The translations under genes and the position numbers were made by a program. The notes under the pieces are model-generated. The model worked only from the letters and a program-made list of their open reading frames with translations, searched no databases and had not been told where the DNA came from. Below are positions 8,290-16,617 of a DNA stretch of 64,000 bases, piece by piece. The DNA is from CAVXHQ01 sp963761735 (lineage in GTDB: Bacteria > Pseudomonadota > Alphaproteobacteria > Rhodobacterales > Rhodobacteraceae): assembly GCA_963761735.1 (NCBI GenBank), contig CAVXHQ010000006.1, positions 62,001-126,000 of the forward strand. Direction: 5' to 3'. Numbering within the stretch: position 1 is the first letter of the stretch; each line of letters begins with the position of its first letter.

Positions 8290-9102
8290 TCAGGCCTGTT
8301 TCAAGTAATTCATACTTGCGCGTGCGCCCTCTGCGGCGTCCTCCCACGCGTCAAGTTCTGTGCAAACCCAGCCATCAAAGCCGGACTCGCGGAGCGCTGC
8401 GATGATCGCATCCGTCGGGACATCACCACGGTCGAGCGGCGTAAAGGCAAAGGGCTTGCGTTGCAGCCCTTTGAGATGAACGTAAGAAATGCGGCCCGCA
8501 TGCTCGCGGATCATCGCGGCAGGGTCGCCGCCGGCGGCCGCAAGGTGTGCGGTGTCGGGGCAAAAATCGATTGAAGTCAGCCCAAAAATGCGGCGCACCT
8601 CTTCGGGGCCTTCAACGATTGTGGATAGATGCGGATGGTAATGTGCGCGCAAGCCACGGTCACCGGCGAGCGCCACAACACGGTCAAGTGCTGCACCCAG
8701 CTTGTCAAAGTCGGCGTCGCGGGTGCCGTCAAAACGTTTTGCCCCGCCACCGACGACCAGATGCGGCGCGCCAAGCTCGGCGGCGCGATCGGCAACCTTG
8801 GCGATGCGGTCCAGCTCTTCGGGCAGAATGTCGTCGAAAATGAAGTTAGCACCGGAGTAGGCGGCAACGAGCGATATTCCCGCATTCTGCAGCATTTTCC
8901 GGAAAGTGACTGCATCGACGTCCATCAGATTGCCGTCGAACAGTTCGACACCGGTGTAACCTGCGGCCGCGATGTCGGCGAAGGCGCGGTCCATGTCGCC
9001 AAAGGTGCGGTAGCGCAGCTCCGTGATCGACGTGACGCCTTGGGCCTCGCCGCCCAACGGACCCCAGCAGTTTGCTTGGTAAGCTAGTTTCCAGTCGTTC
9101 AT
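8290..9102 (-). CDS. xylose-isomerase-like TIM-barrel sugar isomerase/epimerase
   Basis: 270 residues from ATG 9102; GGAGG lies 9-13 bases upstream, so it was preferred to the start at 9126. Motifs of the AP-endonuclease-2/IolE-like TIM barrel are present: YTGVELFDGNLMD, LVVGGGAKR, LRAHYHPHLSTIV, DFCPDTAHLAAAG, YVHLKGLQRKPFAF and a terminal GWVCTELD. The Glu, Asp and His residues in these blocks normally bind a divalent metal. It is the first gene of the operon and probably isomerises, epimerises or dehydrates the keto-sugar made by the Gfo/Idh/MocA enzyme. Confidence 0.9.
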   Translation of the reverse strand: MNDWKLAYQANCWGPLGGEAQGVTSITELRYRTFGDMDRAFADIAAAGYTGVELFDGNLMDVDAVTFRKMLQNAGISLVAAYSGANFIFDDILPEELDRIAKVADRAAELGAPHLVVGGGAKRFDGTRDADFDKLGAALDRVVALAGDRGLRAHYHPHLSTIVEGPEEVRRIFGLTSIDFCPDTAHLAAAGGDPAAMIREHAGRISYVHLKGLQRKPFAFTPLDRGDVPTDAIIAALRESGFDGWVCTELDAWEDAAEGARASMNYLKQA

Positions 9103-9195
9103 CGGCCCGTCCTCCACTCCGGTCAAATCAGTATTTGGATATGTCTATGCACGAAAATTGCGTTGGTCAATAATTAATCAGCACAACTAAGTATA

Positions 9196-9218
9196 CTTTT
9201 GCATTTAAAATGCAGAAG
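9196..9218. promoter_or_regulatory. AT-rich palindrome in the divergent promoter, candidate ROK operator
   Basis: A 23-base inverted repeat has 11-base arms around one central base and matches at 10 of 11 positions; the core TGCATTT-A-AAATGCA is perfect. It lies in the 190-base gap between the divergent ABC operon and the ROK regulator gene. ROK repressors such as NagC, Mlc and XylR bind AT-rich palindromes, so this is the natural operator candidate. Binding is inferred. Confidence 0.5.
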
Positions 9219-9291
9219 TCATAACTTGTCAGGCGGTTGACGGCGCAATAAGGTCGGAAAAATCGCTAAAAATGAGTAACTGTCGGTGCCG

Positions 9292-10644
9292 ATGACAAGA
9301 TCGATAGAGAATCACTCCCGCTCCCGAGGGCGACCGCGTGGCGGTGATGGTGTCGCGGCCAGCCTGTGCGACGTGCTCAACCTCGTCCGGCTCGAGCGCG
9401 CAGATACACGACAGGAGATCGAGCGGACGGGGGCCTTCGGACGCGCGATTGTCGCTGACAGATTGTCGACCCTTGGCGATCTCGGGCTGGTAGACGAGAG
9501 CGGCACCGGCATCACTTCAGGGGGGCGGGCGCCGCGTATTGTCAGTTTTTGCAAGGATCGCGCGCGGATTGTGGCGATCACCCTGAACCAATCGGCGCTC
9601 GGCGTAGGGATCGCAGACCTCACCGGACGTCTGTTGACTGAACACCATGAACCCGGAAATCTGGCCGACCCGCGCGCCTGCGTCGAACGCATCGCGGCGC
9701 TAATCACCTGGATTGTCTCGCGTCAGGCCAAAAGCCCCGACCTGTGGGGCATCTCGATCTCGGTTCCAGGCCCGGTTCTGACCGATCCTTCTGAACGTTT
9801 CGCTGGCAAAACGCCCGACTTTCTTCACGGTTGGGGGGACAGCGGACTTGTTGAAACATTGCTTCGGCAATTCGGAGCGCCGATCTGGATTAGGTCTTCG
9901 GTCGAGACCATGACAATGGGCGAGATGCACGGCGGTGAGGGGCAGGGCGAAAGTTCGATGCTCTTCGTCAAGATCGGCAAGCGCATCGATGCGGGCCTCG
10001 TGTTCAGTGGTCAACCTTATCATGGCGCATCGGGGGCTGTCGGGCTGATCGGCCAGCTTCCGGTCACATCAGAAGGCCGCGCGGGCACTCTTGATGCCAT
10101 GGCCGGCACCGAGATGATCGAGATGAGCGGCCGTAAGGCCGCCGCCTCGGGAGAAAGTGCCGCACTGGTTGATATCGAGGCCCGCAGTCAGGAAATTACT
10201 GCCAATGAAGTCTGTCAGGCGGCCCAGATGGGCGATCCTGCCAGCATCGCCATCATAACGCGCAGTGGCCACCTGATTGGCGGTGTCATCGCGACGTTAA
10301 CAAGTATGCTAGATCCCCGATTGATCGTGCTGGCAGGGTCTGTTGCGCAAACCAACGATATCCTGCTCGCCGCTGTGCGTGAAACGGTTTACGGCGTCTC
10401 GCATCCTCTGGTTACCCGCGACCTACGCGTTGTGCGCAGCCAGATGGGAGCGTCGGCCGCACTTCTGGGAGCGGCTAGTATCGCCGTAAAGTCCCTGTTT
10501 AATCATAGTGTTCTCAAAGACTGGATCATGGCAGGCAGCCCGCAAGGCCATCCGGAGTTTGCCGCGCTGCTCGAAGCGATGGACCGCCCCTTAGCGCAGC
10601 CCGCACCCTCCGCTCCCCCGCCACCCCCACCATTGAGGACATAA
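9292..10644 (+). CDS. ROK-family transcriptional regulator
   Basis: About 450 residues. An N-terminal winged helix-turn-helix spans roughly residues 20-75 (LNLVRLERADTRQEIERTGAFGRAIVADRLSTLGDLGLV). A C-terminal ROK fold follows (IVAITLNQSALGVGIADLTGRLL, ISISVPGPVL, MLDPRLIVLAGSV). The usual ROK zinc-binding Cys cluster is not evident, and the hydrophobic core around GAVGLIG is diverged. This points to a sensor rather than a sugar kinase. A GTG at 9286 is in frame; I prefer ATG 9292, though neither has a strong ribosome-binding site. It probably controls the divergent sugar operon through the palindrome at 9196. The C-terminus ends in a proline run. Confidence 0.9.
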   Translation: MTRSIENHSRSRGRPRGGDGVAASLCDVLNLVRLERADTRQEIERTGAFGRAIVADRLSTLGDLGLVDESGTGITSGGRAPRIVSFCKDRARIVAITLNQSALGVGIADLTGRLLTEHHEPGNLADPRACVERIAALITWIVSRQAKSPDLWGISISVPGPVLTDPSERFAGKTPDFLHGWGDSGLVETLLRQFGAPIWIRSSVETMTMGEMHGGEGQGESSMLFVKIGKRIDAGLVFSGQPYHGASGAVGLIGQLPVTSEGRAGTLDAMAGTEMIEMSGRKAAASGESAALVDIEARSQEITANEVCQAAQMGDPASIAIITRSGHLIGGVIATLTSMLDPRLIVLAGSVAQTNDILLAAVRETVYGVSHPLVTRDLRVVRSQMGASAALLGAASIAVKSLFNHSVLKDWIMAGSPQGHPEFAALLEAMDRPLAQPAPSAPPPPPPLRT

Positions 10645-10645
10645 C

Positions 10646-11650
10646 ATGCAGGTCGTTGGCCTTGGCCCCCATGGCGAGAACGCCGCAGCGCCCGAGCGCG
10701 TGATGTTGCTGCCCCAAGACATCGCAACTGCCCGCGCCCGAGGGCTGCGGGTGGCAGTCGTCATGCATACGGTCAAAAGCGATTGGGCCAAGCATCTGAT
10801 CCAGGGGATCGTGGGCACCTTGGGTGAATGTGGCGCAGTTGTCATCGACGTTGTCGATTGCAAATTCTCGCCAGAGGTCCAGATCGCAGCATTGGAGCGC
10901 CTGGCGACCGAGGGCCCCGACGCGATCATCTCGCTGCCGGTTGATAACGCTTCCGTGGCCGATGCGCACAGAGCGGTCTCCCGGTCAGGGATCAAGCTGA
11001 TACTGGTCGACAATGCGCCAACAGGCCTGCTTCCCGGCACCGATTATGTCTCACTGATTTCTGCTGACAATTTTGGCCTCGGCAAGATGGCCGCAGAAAT
11101 GTTGGCCGAACGCCTTCCCGAAAGCGCCACAGCGGGACTTGTCGGCTTTGATGCAGACTTCTTTGCAACGAACGAACGCGAGCTTGCATTTACGCGATGG
11201 ATGGAAGTCAACCGGCCCGATGTCAGCGTGCAAACAACGCGGTTTGGCGAGCCACCCGCAGCCGGCAAAGCAACAAGCGCGCTTCTTGATTTGCACCCCG
11301 ACATTGCGGGCGTATTTGTGGTTTGGGACACGCCTTGCGTCGATGTCATTGCCGAACTTACAAATCGTGGATTGACGATTCCAATTACAACGGTTGATCT
11401 TGGGCACGATGTGTCGATCAATCTCGCGACAGGCGGTCCGGTTGTCGGCATCTCGGCACAACGTCCGTTTCTGCAAGGCGAGGTAGTTGCCAGGACAACG
11501 ATAACAACGCTTCTGTTTCGCAGCTGTCCTGAGTGGGTAGCCCTCCCCGGATTGCTTGTGACCCGTAAGACAGTGGCCGAAAGCTATCAGGCAATTTGGC
11601 GTGTACCTGCACCCATCGAAATTCTGCGGGGTCTGGATCTGCTGCGCTGA
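10646..11650 (+). CDS. signal-less periplasmic-binding-protein fold, paralogue of the operon's sugar-binding protein
   Basis: 334 residues, starting 2 bases after the ROK stop with GAGGA upstream. It aligns by eye with the binding protein at 7131-8243 from the first residues (LGPHGEN versus LGPNGEE) through AVVMHTVKSDW, DAIISLPVDNASVADAHRA, LILVDNAPTGLLPGTDYVSLISADN, VFVVWDTPCVDVIAEL and ITTVDLGHDVSINLATGG. No signal peptide or lipobox precedes the fold, so the protein should be cytoplasmic. It may act as an intracellular ligand sensor or co-regulator with the ROK protein. Loss of the signal by start misplacement is unlikely because the upstream bases belong to the ROK gene. Confidence 0.85.
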   Translation: MQVVGLGPHGENAAAPERVMLLPQDIATARARGLRVAVVMHTVKSDWAKHLIQGIVGTLGECGAVVIDVVDCKFSPEVQIAALERLATEGPDAIISLPVDNASVADAHRAVSRSGIKLILVDNAPTGLLPGTDYVSLISADNFGLGKMAAEMLAERLPESATAGLVGFDADFFATNERELAFTRWMEVNRPDVSVQTTRFGEPPAAGKATSALLDLHPDIAGVFVVWDTPCVDVIAELTNRGLTIPITTVDLGHDVSINLATGGPVVGISAQRPFLQGEVVARTTITTLLFRSCPEWVALPGLLVTRKTVAESYQAIWRVPAPIEILRGLDLLR

Positions 11651-12464
11651 TACTGAAGCCTGGGCGCCTGGCGTCGAAAGTGGACCAACCGAATTATTGC
11701 CGGACCGGAGCTTGATTTTCGGAAAACCAGTTCTTTCAAACACAAAGGTTCAACTGCGTGAAATAGCGATATTTTAGTGCGACCGCTGCCTCTATTGCCT
11801 GCGACGGAAAACTTCTGTCAACTGGGGAAGCCATTCGCGGTGGAAGTCCGTTTAACAATAGCGTCCACACCAGCGTCATTCGAAAAGAATGTGGCGATAG
11901 CCTCACATTTTTAATACAATTCTTAAACGGGTTCACATGCAAGCAGCCAGCTTCTGCGGACCTGCCTCATTGTTTCTGATGGGACGTTTGGTGGGCGACG
12001 CGCTGGCGAACGGGCTTGATCGAGCGGCGACGTCGGCGGCCAACTAGTAGGGGATTAGTAGGGGATGTACGTCAAACGTTCTCTAACATCGTCTGGCATC
12101 GTCCAAGATCGAGCCCGGAATTAGTCAATTGATCGTAGTATTTTAGATGGCATATTCGGGTATGGTGCGGTGCGGTCCAACAAGTGGACGGCAAAATTCG
12201 TAATGAGGGGGTCAGGGGGGCGAATCCCTCGTGCGGTACAATTGCCTCAATACTATCAGATGCTTGGTCAAAAATTCTGAGATTGCGCGGATGCACGTCT
12301 GTCCACTGTGACATTTGACTTCTATCGTTGTTTGAAGTGCGCCGAAGCTCCACCTTCGAAACGAGTTTGGCAGGACCCCTCGACCACTAAGCGACAGAGA
12401 ACGAACGGACCTGACTGCACTTTCGTACCAGGCGCAAAGAGCGACCGGTCCCAGCCAAAACGCG
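11651..12464. other. long non-coding stretch, no gene recognised
   Basis: About 810 bases without a supported gene. A short direct repeat (TAGTAGGGGAT twice, near 12045-12066) is present, and the region ends at an IS6 left terminus. No tRNA fold or operon-like frame was seen. Confidence 0.4.
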
Positions 12465-12521
12465 GGCACTGTCAGACAAAACCAGCTTGAGACGGGCAGG
12501 GCAGTTTCGTATCCTCGTCGG

Positions 12522-12846
12522 ATGACAAAACGCAGCCCATTTCGCTACTTCAAAACCAGCCCGGAGGTGATCCGCCTGGCGGTGATGATGTACATCCTCT
12601 TTCGCTGCGGAATGTCGAAGATCTTTTGCACGAGCGCGGAATCGATATTTGCGACGAAACCGTGCGGTTTTGGTGGAAACGGTTTGGCCCGATGTTCGCG
12701 GCGGATATCCGCAAATGGCGTGTCGATCTGTTGCGCACATGCCGCCACTGGCGTTGGCATCTCGATGAGGTTTTCGTCAGGATAAATGGAAAGCAACATT
12801 ACCTTTGGCGTGCCGTCGACCACGAAGGTGAAGTCCTCGAAAGCTA
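12522..12846 (+). pseudogene. IS6 transposase, 5' part (copy B)
   Basis: Starts MTKRSPFRYFKTSPEVIRLAVMM, as expected for the family. Compared with copy C it lacks 7 bases after ATGTACATCC (about 12600), which shifts the frame; the correct register then reads MHERGIDICDETVRFWW and HLDEVFVRINGKQHYLW. It ends at the insertion point in the codon after GEVLES. The remainder is at 16097. Confidence 0.8.
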
Positions 12847-13537
12847 GGTGTTCAGTCCCGGCATCTGGTGGGTCGGATTTAGGATGAATCTGTCCGGCTC
12901 GGATGTCCAGATCTTGCAGATGTATTCGTAGGGCGTGAGGCCGCCGAGGGTCTTGAGCCTTCGCGCGTAGTTGTAGGCTGCCATGAAGTCACCAAGGTGG
13001 GTGCGCAGCTGATCGTGGCTGTCGTAATGGTAACGCTTCACGGTCGCCTCCTTGATCGTTCGGTTCATTCGCTCGACCTGGCCATTGGTCCACGGATGGT
13101 TTGGCTTTGTCAGGCGGTGCTCGATCCCGTTGGCCTCGCAGATCATGTCGAAGCGCATCTGCCGCGAGTATGCCGTGTTCCTGTTCCGCGGCTGCTCGGC
13201 GAACTGGATGCCGTTGTCCGTCAGGATGGTGTGGACGTGATACGGCACGGCCTCGAGCATGTGCTGGAGGAACTCCCACGCCGTCTTCGGTCGGCTTTCT
13301 CAACGAGCTGGGTCACGGCAAACTTGCTGGTCCGGTCAATGCCCACGAAGAGGTAGAGCTTTCCTTCCGCGGTCTGCACCTCCGCAATGTCGATATGAAA
13401 GAAGCCGATCGGATAGCGCTTGAATTTCTGTCGCTTCGGTTTGTCCCCCTCGACGTCCGGCAGGCGGGATATGCCGTGCCGCTGCAAGCACCGGTGCAGG
13501 GCCGACCGCGTCAGGTGCGGGATCGTCGGTTGCAGGG
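12844..13537 (-). pseudogene. IS481 transposase, C-terminal part
   Basis: Resumes at QPTIPHLTRSALHRCLQRHGISRLP and runs through the DDE core: IDIAEVQTAEGKLYLFVGIDRTSKF, then after a frameshift near 13290-13300 TILTDNGIQF and HPWTNGQVERMNRTIKEAT. The Asp, Asp and Glu of the catalytic triad are present, but the frameshift and the IS21 insertion make it inactive. The stop codon TAG uses bases of the flanking IS6 sequence. Confidence 0.82.
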
Positions 13538-13591
13538 TGTCCAGCGACATTCGGATCTGGCCCTAGGGCGACATGAAGAACTGGCCCACCT

Positions 13592-14389
13592 TCAGGTTGA
13601 TGCAGTGATGGTTTCGGTCGTCGCAGCGGGCTTTTGCAAAAGCCCGCTGCGACGCTTTTCGCGGAGGCGATAGCTGTCGCCCCGGATCGTGACGACGTGA
13701 CTGTGGTGCAGCAGCCGATCAAGGATCGCGGTGGCGACGACCGCGTCACCGAAGACGGTGCCCCATTCGCCGACCGCGCGGTTCGATGTGACGAGCAGGG
13801 CGCCGCGCTCGTAGCGTCGTGAGACGAGCTGGAAGAACAGATGCGCGGCATCGGGCTCCAGCGGCAGGTAACCGAGTTCGTCCACGATCAGCAGCTTCGG
13901 CTTGGCGTAGTGTGTCAGCCTCTCTTCAAGGCGGTTCTCGGATTGCGCCTTGGCCAGGTTCGCCACCAGTTCCATCGCGCCGGTGAAGAGCACCGTGTAG
14001 CCGGCGACGATTGCCTCGCGACCAAGCGCCACGGCCAGATGCGACTTGCCGACGCCGGGAGGGCCCAGCAACAGGAGCGCGTCGCCGTTGGCGATGAAGC
14101 GCCCCGTGGCAAGGTCGCGGATCTGCGAACGGTCGATCGAGGGCTGAGCGGCGAAGTCGAAGCCGCCAAGGTCCCGCACGAACGGGAACTTCGCCAGCCC
14201 AAAACTCATGTCGATGCGGCGCTGGTCTTTGCGGGCGATCTCGCGCTCGCACAGAAAGGCCAGCGCATCGCGCAGCGTCATCTCCCCCCGAACGGCTTCG
14301 TCCAGCAGACTGTCGAGCTGATCCCTCATCGCCGTCAACTTCAGTCGCGTGAGCATCCGGTCAAGGTCGTCCTGCGTATGCACGCCCAT
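13592..14389 (-). CDS. istB: IS21-type helper ATPase IstB
   Basis: 265 residues from ATG 14389, which overlaps the istA stop. DnaA/DnaC-like AAA+ ATPase with Walker A LLLGPPGVGKSHLA, Walker B LLIVDELGYLPLE, and the family's FFQLVSRRYERGALLVTSN and AILDRLLHHSHVV blocks. IstB controls target selection and activates the IstA transposase. The frame is intact, but its partner is frameshifted, so the element may be non-autonomous. Confidence 0.92.
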   Translation of the reverse strand: MGVHTQDDLDRMLTRLKLTAMRDQLDSLLDEAVRGEMTLRDALAFLCEREIARKDQRRIDMSFGLAKFPFVRDLGGFDFAAQPSIDRSQIRDLATGRFIANGDALLLLGPPGVGKSHLAVALGREAIVAGYTVLFTGAMELVANLAKAQSENRLEERLTHYAKPKLLIVDELGYLPLEPDAAHLFFQLVSRRYERGALLVTSNRAVGEWGTVFGDAVVATAILDRLLHHSHVVTIRGDSYRLREKRRSGLLQKPAATTETITAST

Positions 14390-15691
14390 CACCAGGCCCC
14401 TCCGGCGACAGCCTCATACTCGGCGAGGGGGCGCAGCAGTGCCGACACCCCGATCAGCGCCTCAACCCCGTCAGCAGGTGTCCTGGCGCGGCCCGCTGAA
14501 CCTGCCACCCCGGCAAAGTGGACAGGGTCGATGATCCGACCGCGGCGGCCGGCGCTGCGCCGGTGGCAGGCGACCTCGACGCCGGCATGGGTAACCCGCA
14601 CCGTCTCAGCCGTGACCAGCACGCGGACCCGCTCGCCGATCAAGCGCCATGGGACCGAGTAGGCATTCGTGTCCATCTCCACTGCACAGTCAGGTGCGAC
14701 GCGTCGGCTCAGTTCGCGCGTCGCCATGAACGAGCCGCAGTGCTGGAGGGGCTTCAGGTGACCGGCTTCGTCACGCGCGAAGCGCAGGCCCGGGGCTTCG
14801 CCTGTGGTGCCATGGACCCGCAGGTCGGCGATCTGGCGGGTCCATTGCACCAGATGAGCTTCCAGCGCGGCAAAGCTTCTCGAAGGCACGCCCCGCGATC
14901 GCGTTGCCCTTCACGTAGCCGACGCCGCGCTCGTCCTTGCCCTTCGTCCGGGGTCGATACGGCGCGCAGGCCTTTACCTGAAAGCCCCAGTGCCGGGCAA
15001 AGGCATGCAGCTTCGGGTTCACCACGACCTCGCGGCTGGCAATGTCGTGGCTCAGGATCAGTGCGCGGGCATTGTCGAGCAGCACCTCTTCCGGCACGCC
15101 GCCGAACGACGCGAAGGCGCTCTCCATGCCTTCAAACCAGTTCTCCTGCCGCTCGCCCGCGAAGGCCCGCACGTGGATGCGGCGGGAATAACCCAGCGTC
15201 GCCACGAAGAACGACACCTGCCGCGACACGCCGCCGATCTCGACCCGCCGCTGCCCGAAGTCGATCTGCAACTGCTGGCCCGGCCGCGTCTCAAAGCGCA
15301 CCGTTGCCCGCGCCTCGGCCCGCAGCTCCTGACGCAGATGCGCCACCGCCCGTTCGACCGTGCGAAGGCTTACCTCGATGCCCTTCTCGGCGACAAGCTC
15401 CTGACGGACCACATCTGCGTTGCCCGCATGGCGGCGAAACCGCTCCTCGACCCAACCCTCCAGGCCATCCAACGCCTTCGATCGCGGTGGCGGTGACGCC
15501 CTGCGCCACGTCCCCTCCTTCAACCATCGCCGTGCAGTCGTCCTCGAGCACCCAAGCTCCGCAGAAATCCGGCGGGCTCCCCATCCGAGAAACTTCAGCC
15601 TCAGCATGGCCGAAACATCATCCGGCTCCTTCATCTCATCCCTCCGCAGACCCTCGGTCTGCGGCAGCGTCTCAACTGTTCGATTGGTCAT
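14389..15691 (-). pseudogene. istA: IS21 transposase IstA, frameshifted
   Basis: An N-terminal helix-turn-helix (MLRLKFLGWGARRISAELGCSRTTARRWL) precedes an RNase H-like integrase core (LQIDFGQRRVEIGG, GGVPEEVLLDNARA, YRPRTKGKDERGVGYVKGNAI) with D, D and E visible. Near 14880 the frame changes from GRAFEKLC to the continuation RSFAALEAHLVQWTRQIADLRVHGTTGEAP. The rest reads to 14389 in the second frame. A 46-base segment of this gene (14759-14804) recurs exactly inside the ardC remnant at 43331-43376. Confidence 0.85.
14759..14804 (-). repeat. 46-bp segment shared exactly with the ardC remnant
   Basis: Read on the plus strand this begins TGACCGGCTTCGTCACGCG and ends GGGGCTTCGCCTG. The reverse complement of 43331-43376 is identical over 46 bases and diverges on both sides. 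Within istA it codes for the GLRFARDEAG stretch. It contains the short inverted repeat GCGAAGC...GCTTCGC. Confidence 0.85.
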
Positions 15692-15773
15692 CCAGACTTC
15701 CCTCTCAGCTTATCGAGGGGGCCAGTTCCTCATGTCGCCAGAGGGCCAGTTTGTCGTGTCGCCTGACACAGGG

Positions 15774-16038
15774 CATAAAGGCAATCGTCCAGCGGCAGCA
15801 GCGTATGGCGTCGAAAGGCGACGATCATCGCCTCCTCTGTCTCGGTCAGAACCGTCGAGCGCGGCTCTCTCGGCCCCGTCTTCATATCCTCAACCGTCGC
15901 CCGCCTGCGCCACTTTGCGACCGTCTTGGGATTGATCCCAAGCTCTTGGCTCAACTGCGAGAGCGAAGCTTGCGATCGCTGTATTGCTGCTCTGACGGCG
16001 TGCGTGGTCGTGGCGCTCCCGTGACGAACTTGTCCCAT
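15774..16038 (-). pseudogene. IS481 transposase, N-terminal part
   Basis: Starts MGQVRHGSATTTHAVRAAIQ at 16038 and contains a helix-turn-helix (SLSQLSQELGINPKTVAKWRRR). It reads to LPLDDCLYAL, where IS21 copy A is inserted. Removing the IS21 element and one copy of CAGGG restores the reading LYALQPTIPHL with the C-terminal part. Confidence 0.82.
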
Positions 16039-16096
16039 AATGCTTCCTTCCATTCCAACGAAAGGATCACACCATCAAACCGTGGGATCAAACACC

Positions 16097-16597
16097 TACG
16101 TGACCAAGACACGCGATCGTAAAGCGGCGTTGAAATTTCCAAGGAAATCAATGCGCCGTCATGGTCGGCCCGAGACAATTTTGACGGATCGACTGCGGTC
16201 CTACGCGGCAGCGCTGAAAGACCTCGGCCGTGGCGATGATCGTGAGATGGGAAGGTGGCTCAATAACCGATCCGAGAATTCCCATCAGCCGTTTCGGCGG
16301 CGCGAAAGGGCGATGCTACGCTTTCGGCAGATGCGATGTTTGCAGAATTTCGCATCGGTTCACGCCTCCTTCCACAATCATTTCAACCGCGAACGCATCG
16401 CCGCATGGCGGGCCGACTTCAACACCGCGCGGCCCAACTCGTCGCTCGGATACATTACCCCGGCGGCCTACGCCGCCTCCCTGAAACCGCAATGGCCATC
16501 GGCGTTCCGCTCGAAGGAAAGCTCCTCGCCAATGGCCATCGCTCACCCCGCGCAGACGCGCAAATCTCAACCCATGATTCCGGTCGCGGCTGGATGA
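16097..16597 (+). pseudogene. chimeric transposase end: IS6 C-terminal part fused in frame to an IS3 OrfB C-terminus
   Basis: From the insertion point the frame reads YVTKTRDRKAALKF, ILTDRLRSYAAALK and RRRERAMLRFRQMRCLQNFASVHASFHNHFNRER, all IS6 (second Asp and Glu present). It then switches without interruption to IAAWRADFNTARPNSSLGYITPAAYAASL, the C-terminal signature of IS3-family OrfB integrases. The junction is at about 16395. It lacks a start and is a recombination product. Confidence 0.8.
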
Positions 16598-16617
16598 GCG
16601 ATGGGGGTCACGTCAAT
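16396..16617 (+). mobile_element. IS3-family 3' end fragment
   Basis: The OrfB C-terminus is followed by a typical IS3 right end, GTCGCGGCTGGATGAGC...GGGGGTCACGTCA, finishing near 16617, where antiporter coding sequence begins. The 5' part is missing here; a matching type of 5' fragment lies at 23471-23670 on the far side of the Rieske operon. Confidence 0.6.

Larger units (their letters stand above)
13538..15768 (-). mobile_element. IS21-family insertion sequence A, with 5-bp target duplication
   Basis: 2231 bp. Both ends begin TGTC: TGTCCAGCGACATTCGGAT at 13538 and, in reverse complement, TGTCAGGCGACACGACAAA at 15768. Each continues into CTGGCCC..GGCGACATGA.GAACTGGCCC. The bases CAGGG flank both sides (13533-13537 and 15769-15773), a clean 5-bp target-site duplication inside the IS481 transposase. 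It carries istA (frameshifted) and istB. Confidence 0.88.
12847..16096 (-). mobile_element. IS481-family insertion sequence, itself interrupted by an IS21-family element
   Basis: The ends GGTGTTCAGTCCC (12847) and, in reverse complement, GGTGTTTGATCCC (16096) form the terminal repeat. The interrupted IS6 gene reads ...AGCTA before and TACGTG... after it, so only TA appears duplicated. Its transposase lies on the minus strand in two pieces separated by the IS21 element. Confidence 0.78.
12465..16395 (+). mobile_element. IS6-family insertion sequence, copy B, split by a nested IS481/IS21 insertion
   Basis: The left end GGCACTGTCAGACAAAACC is at 12465. Transposase sequence runs to 12846, is interrupted by 3.25 kb of other IS DNA (12847-16096), and resumes in register at 16097. 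The right end is missing: the IS6 homology is replaced at about 16395 by IS3 sequence. Confidence 0.78.

Noticed and set aside
12190..12245. A tRNA-like T-arm (GGGCGAATCCCTCG) suggesting a tRNA 3' end or attachment site
   Set aside because: No acceptor or anticodon arms could be folded around it, and no integrase is adjacent.
14518..16122. A 534-codon plus-strand frame across IS21 copy A
   Set aside because: It is antisense to istA and the IS481 N-terminus, with composition typical of a GC-driven shadow.
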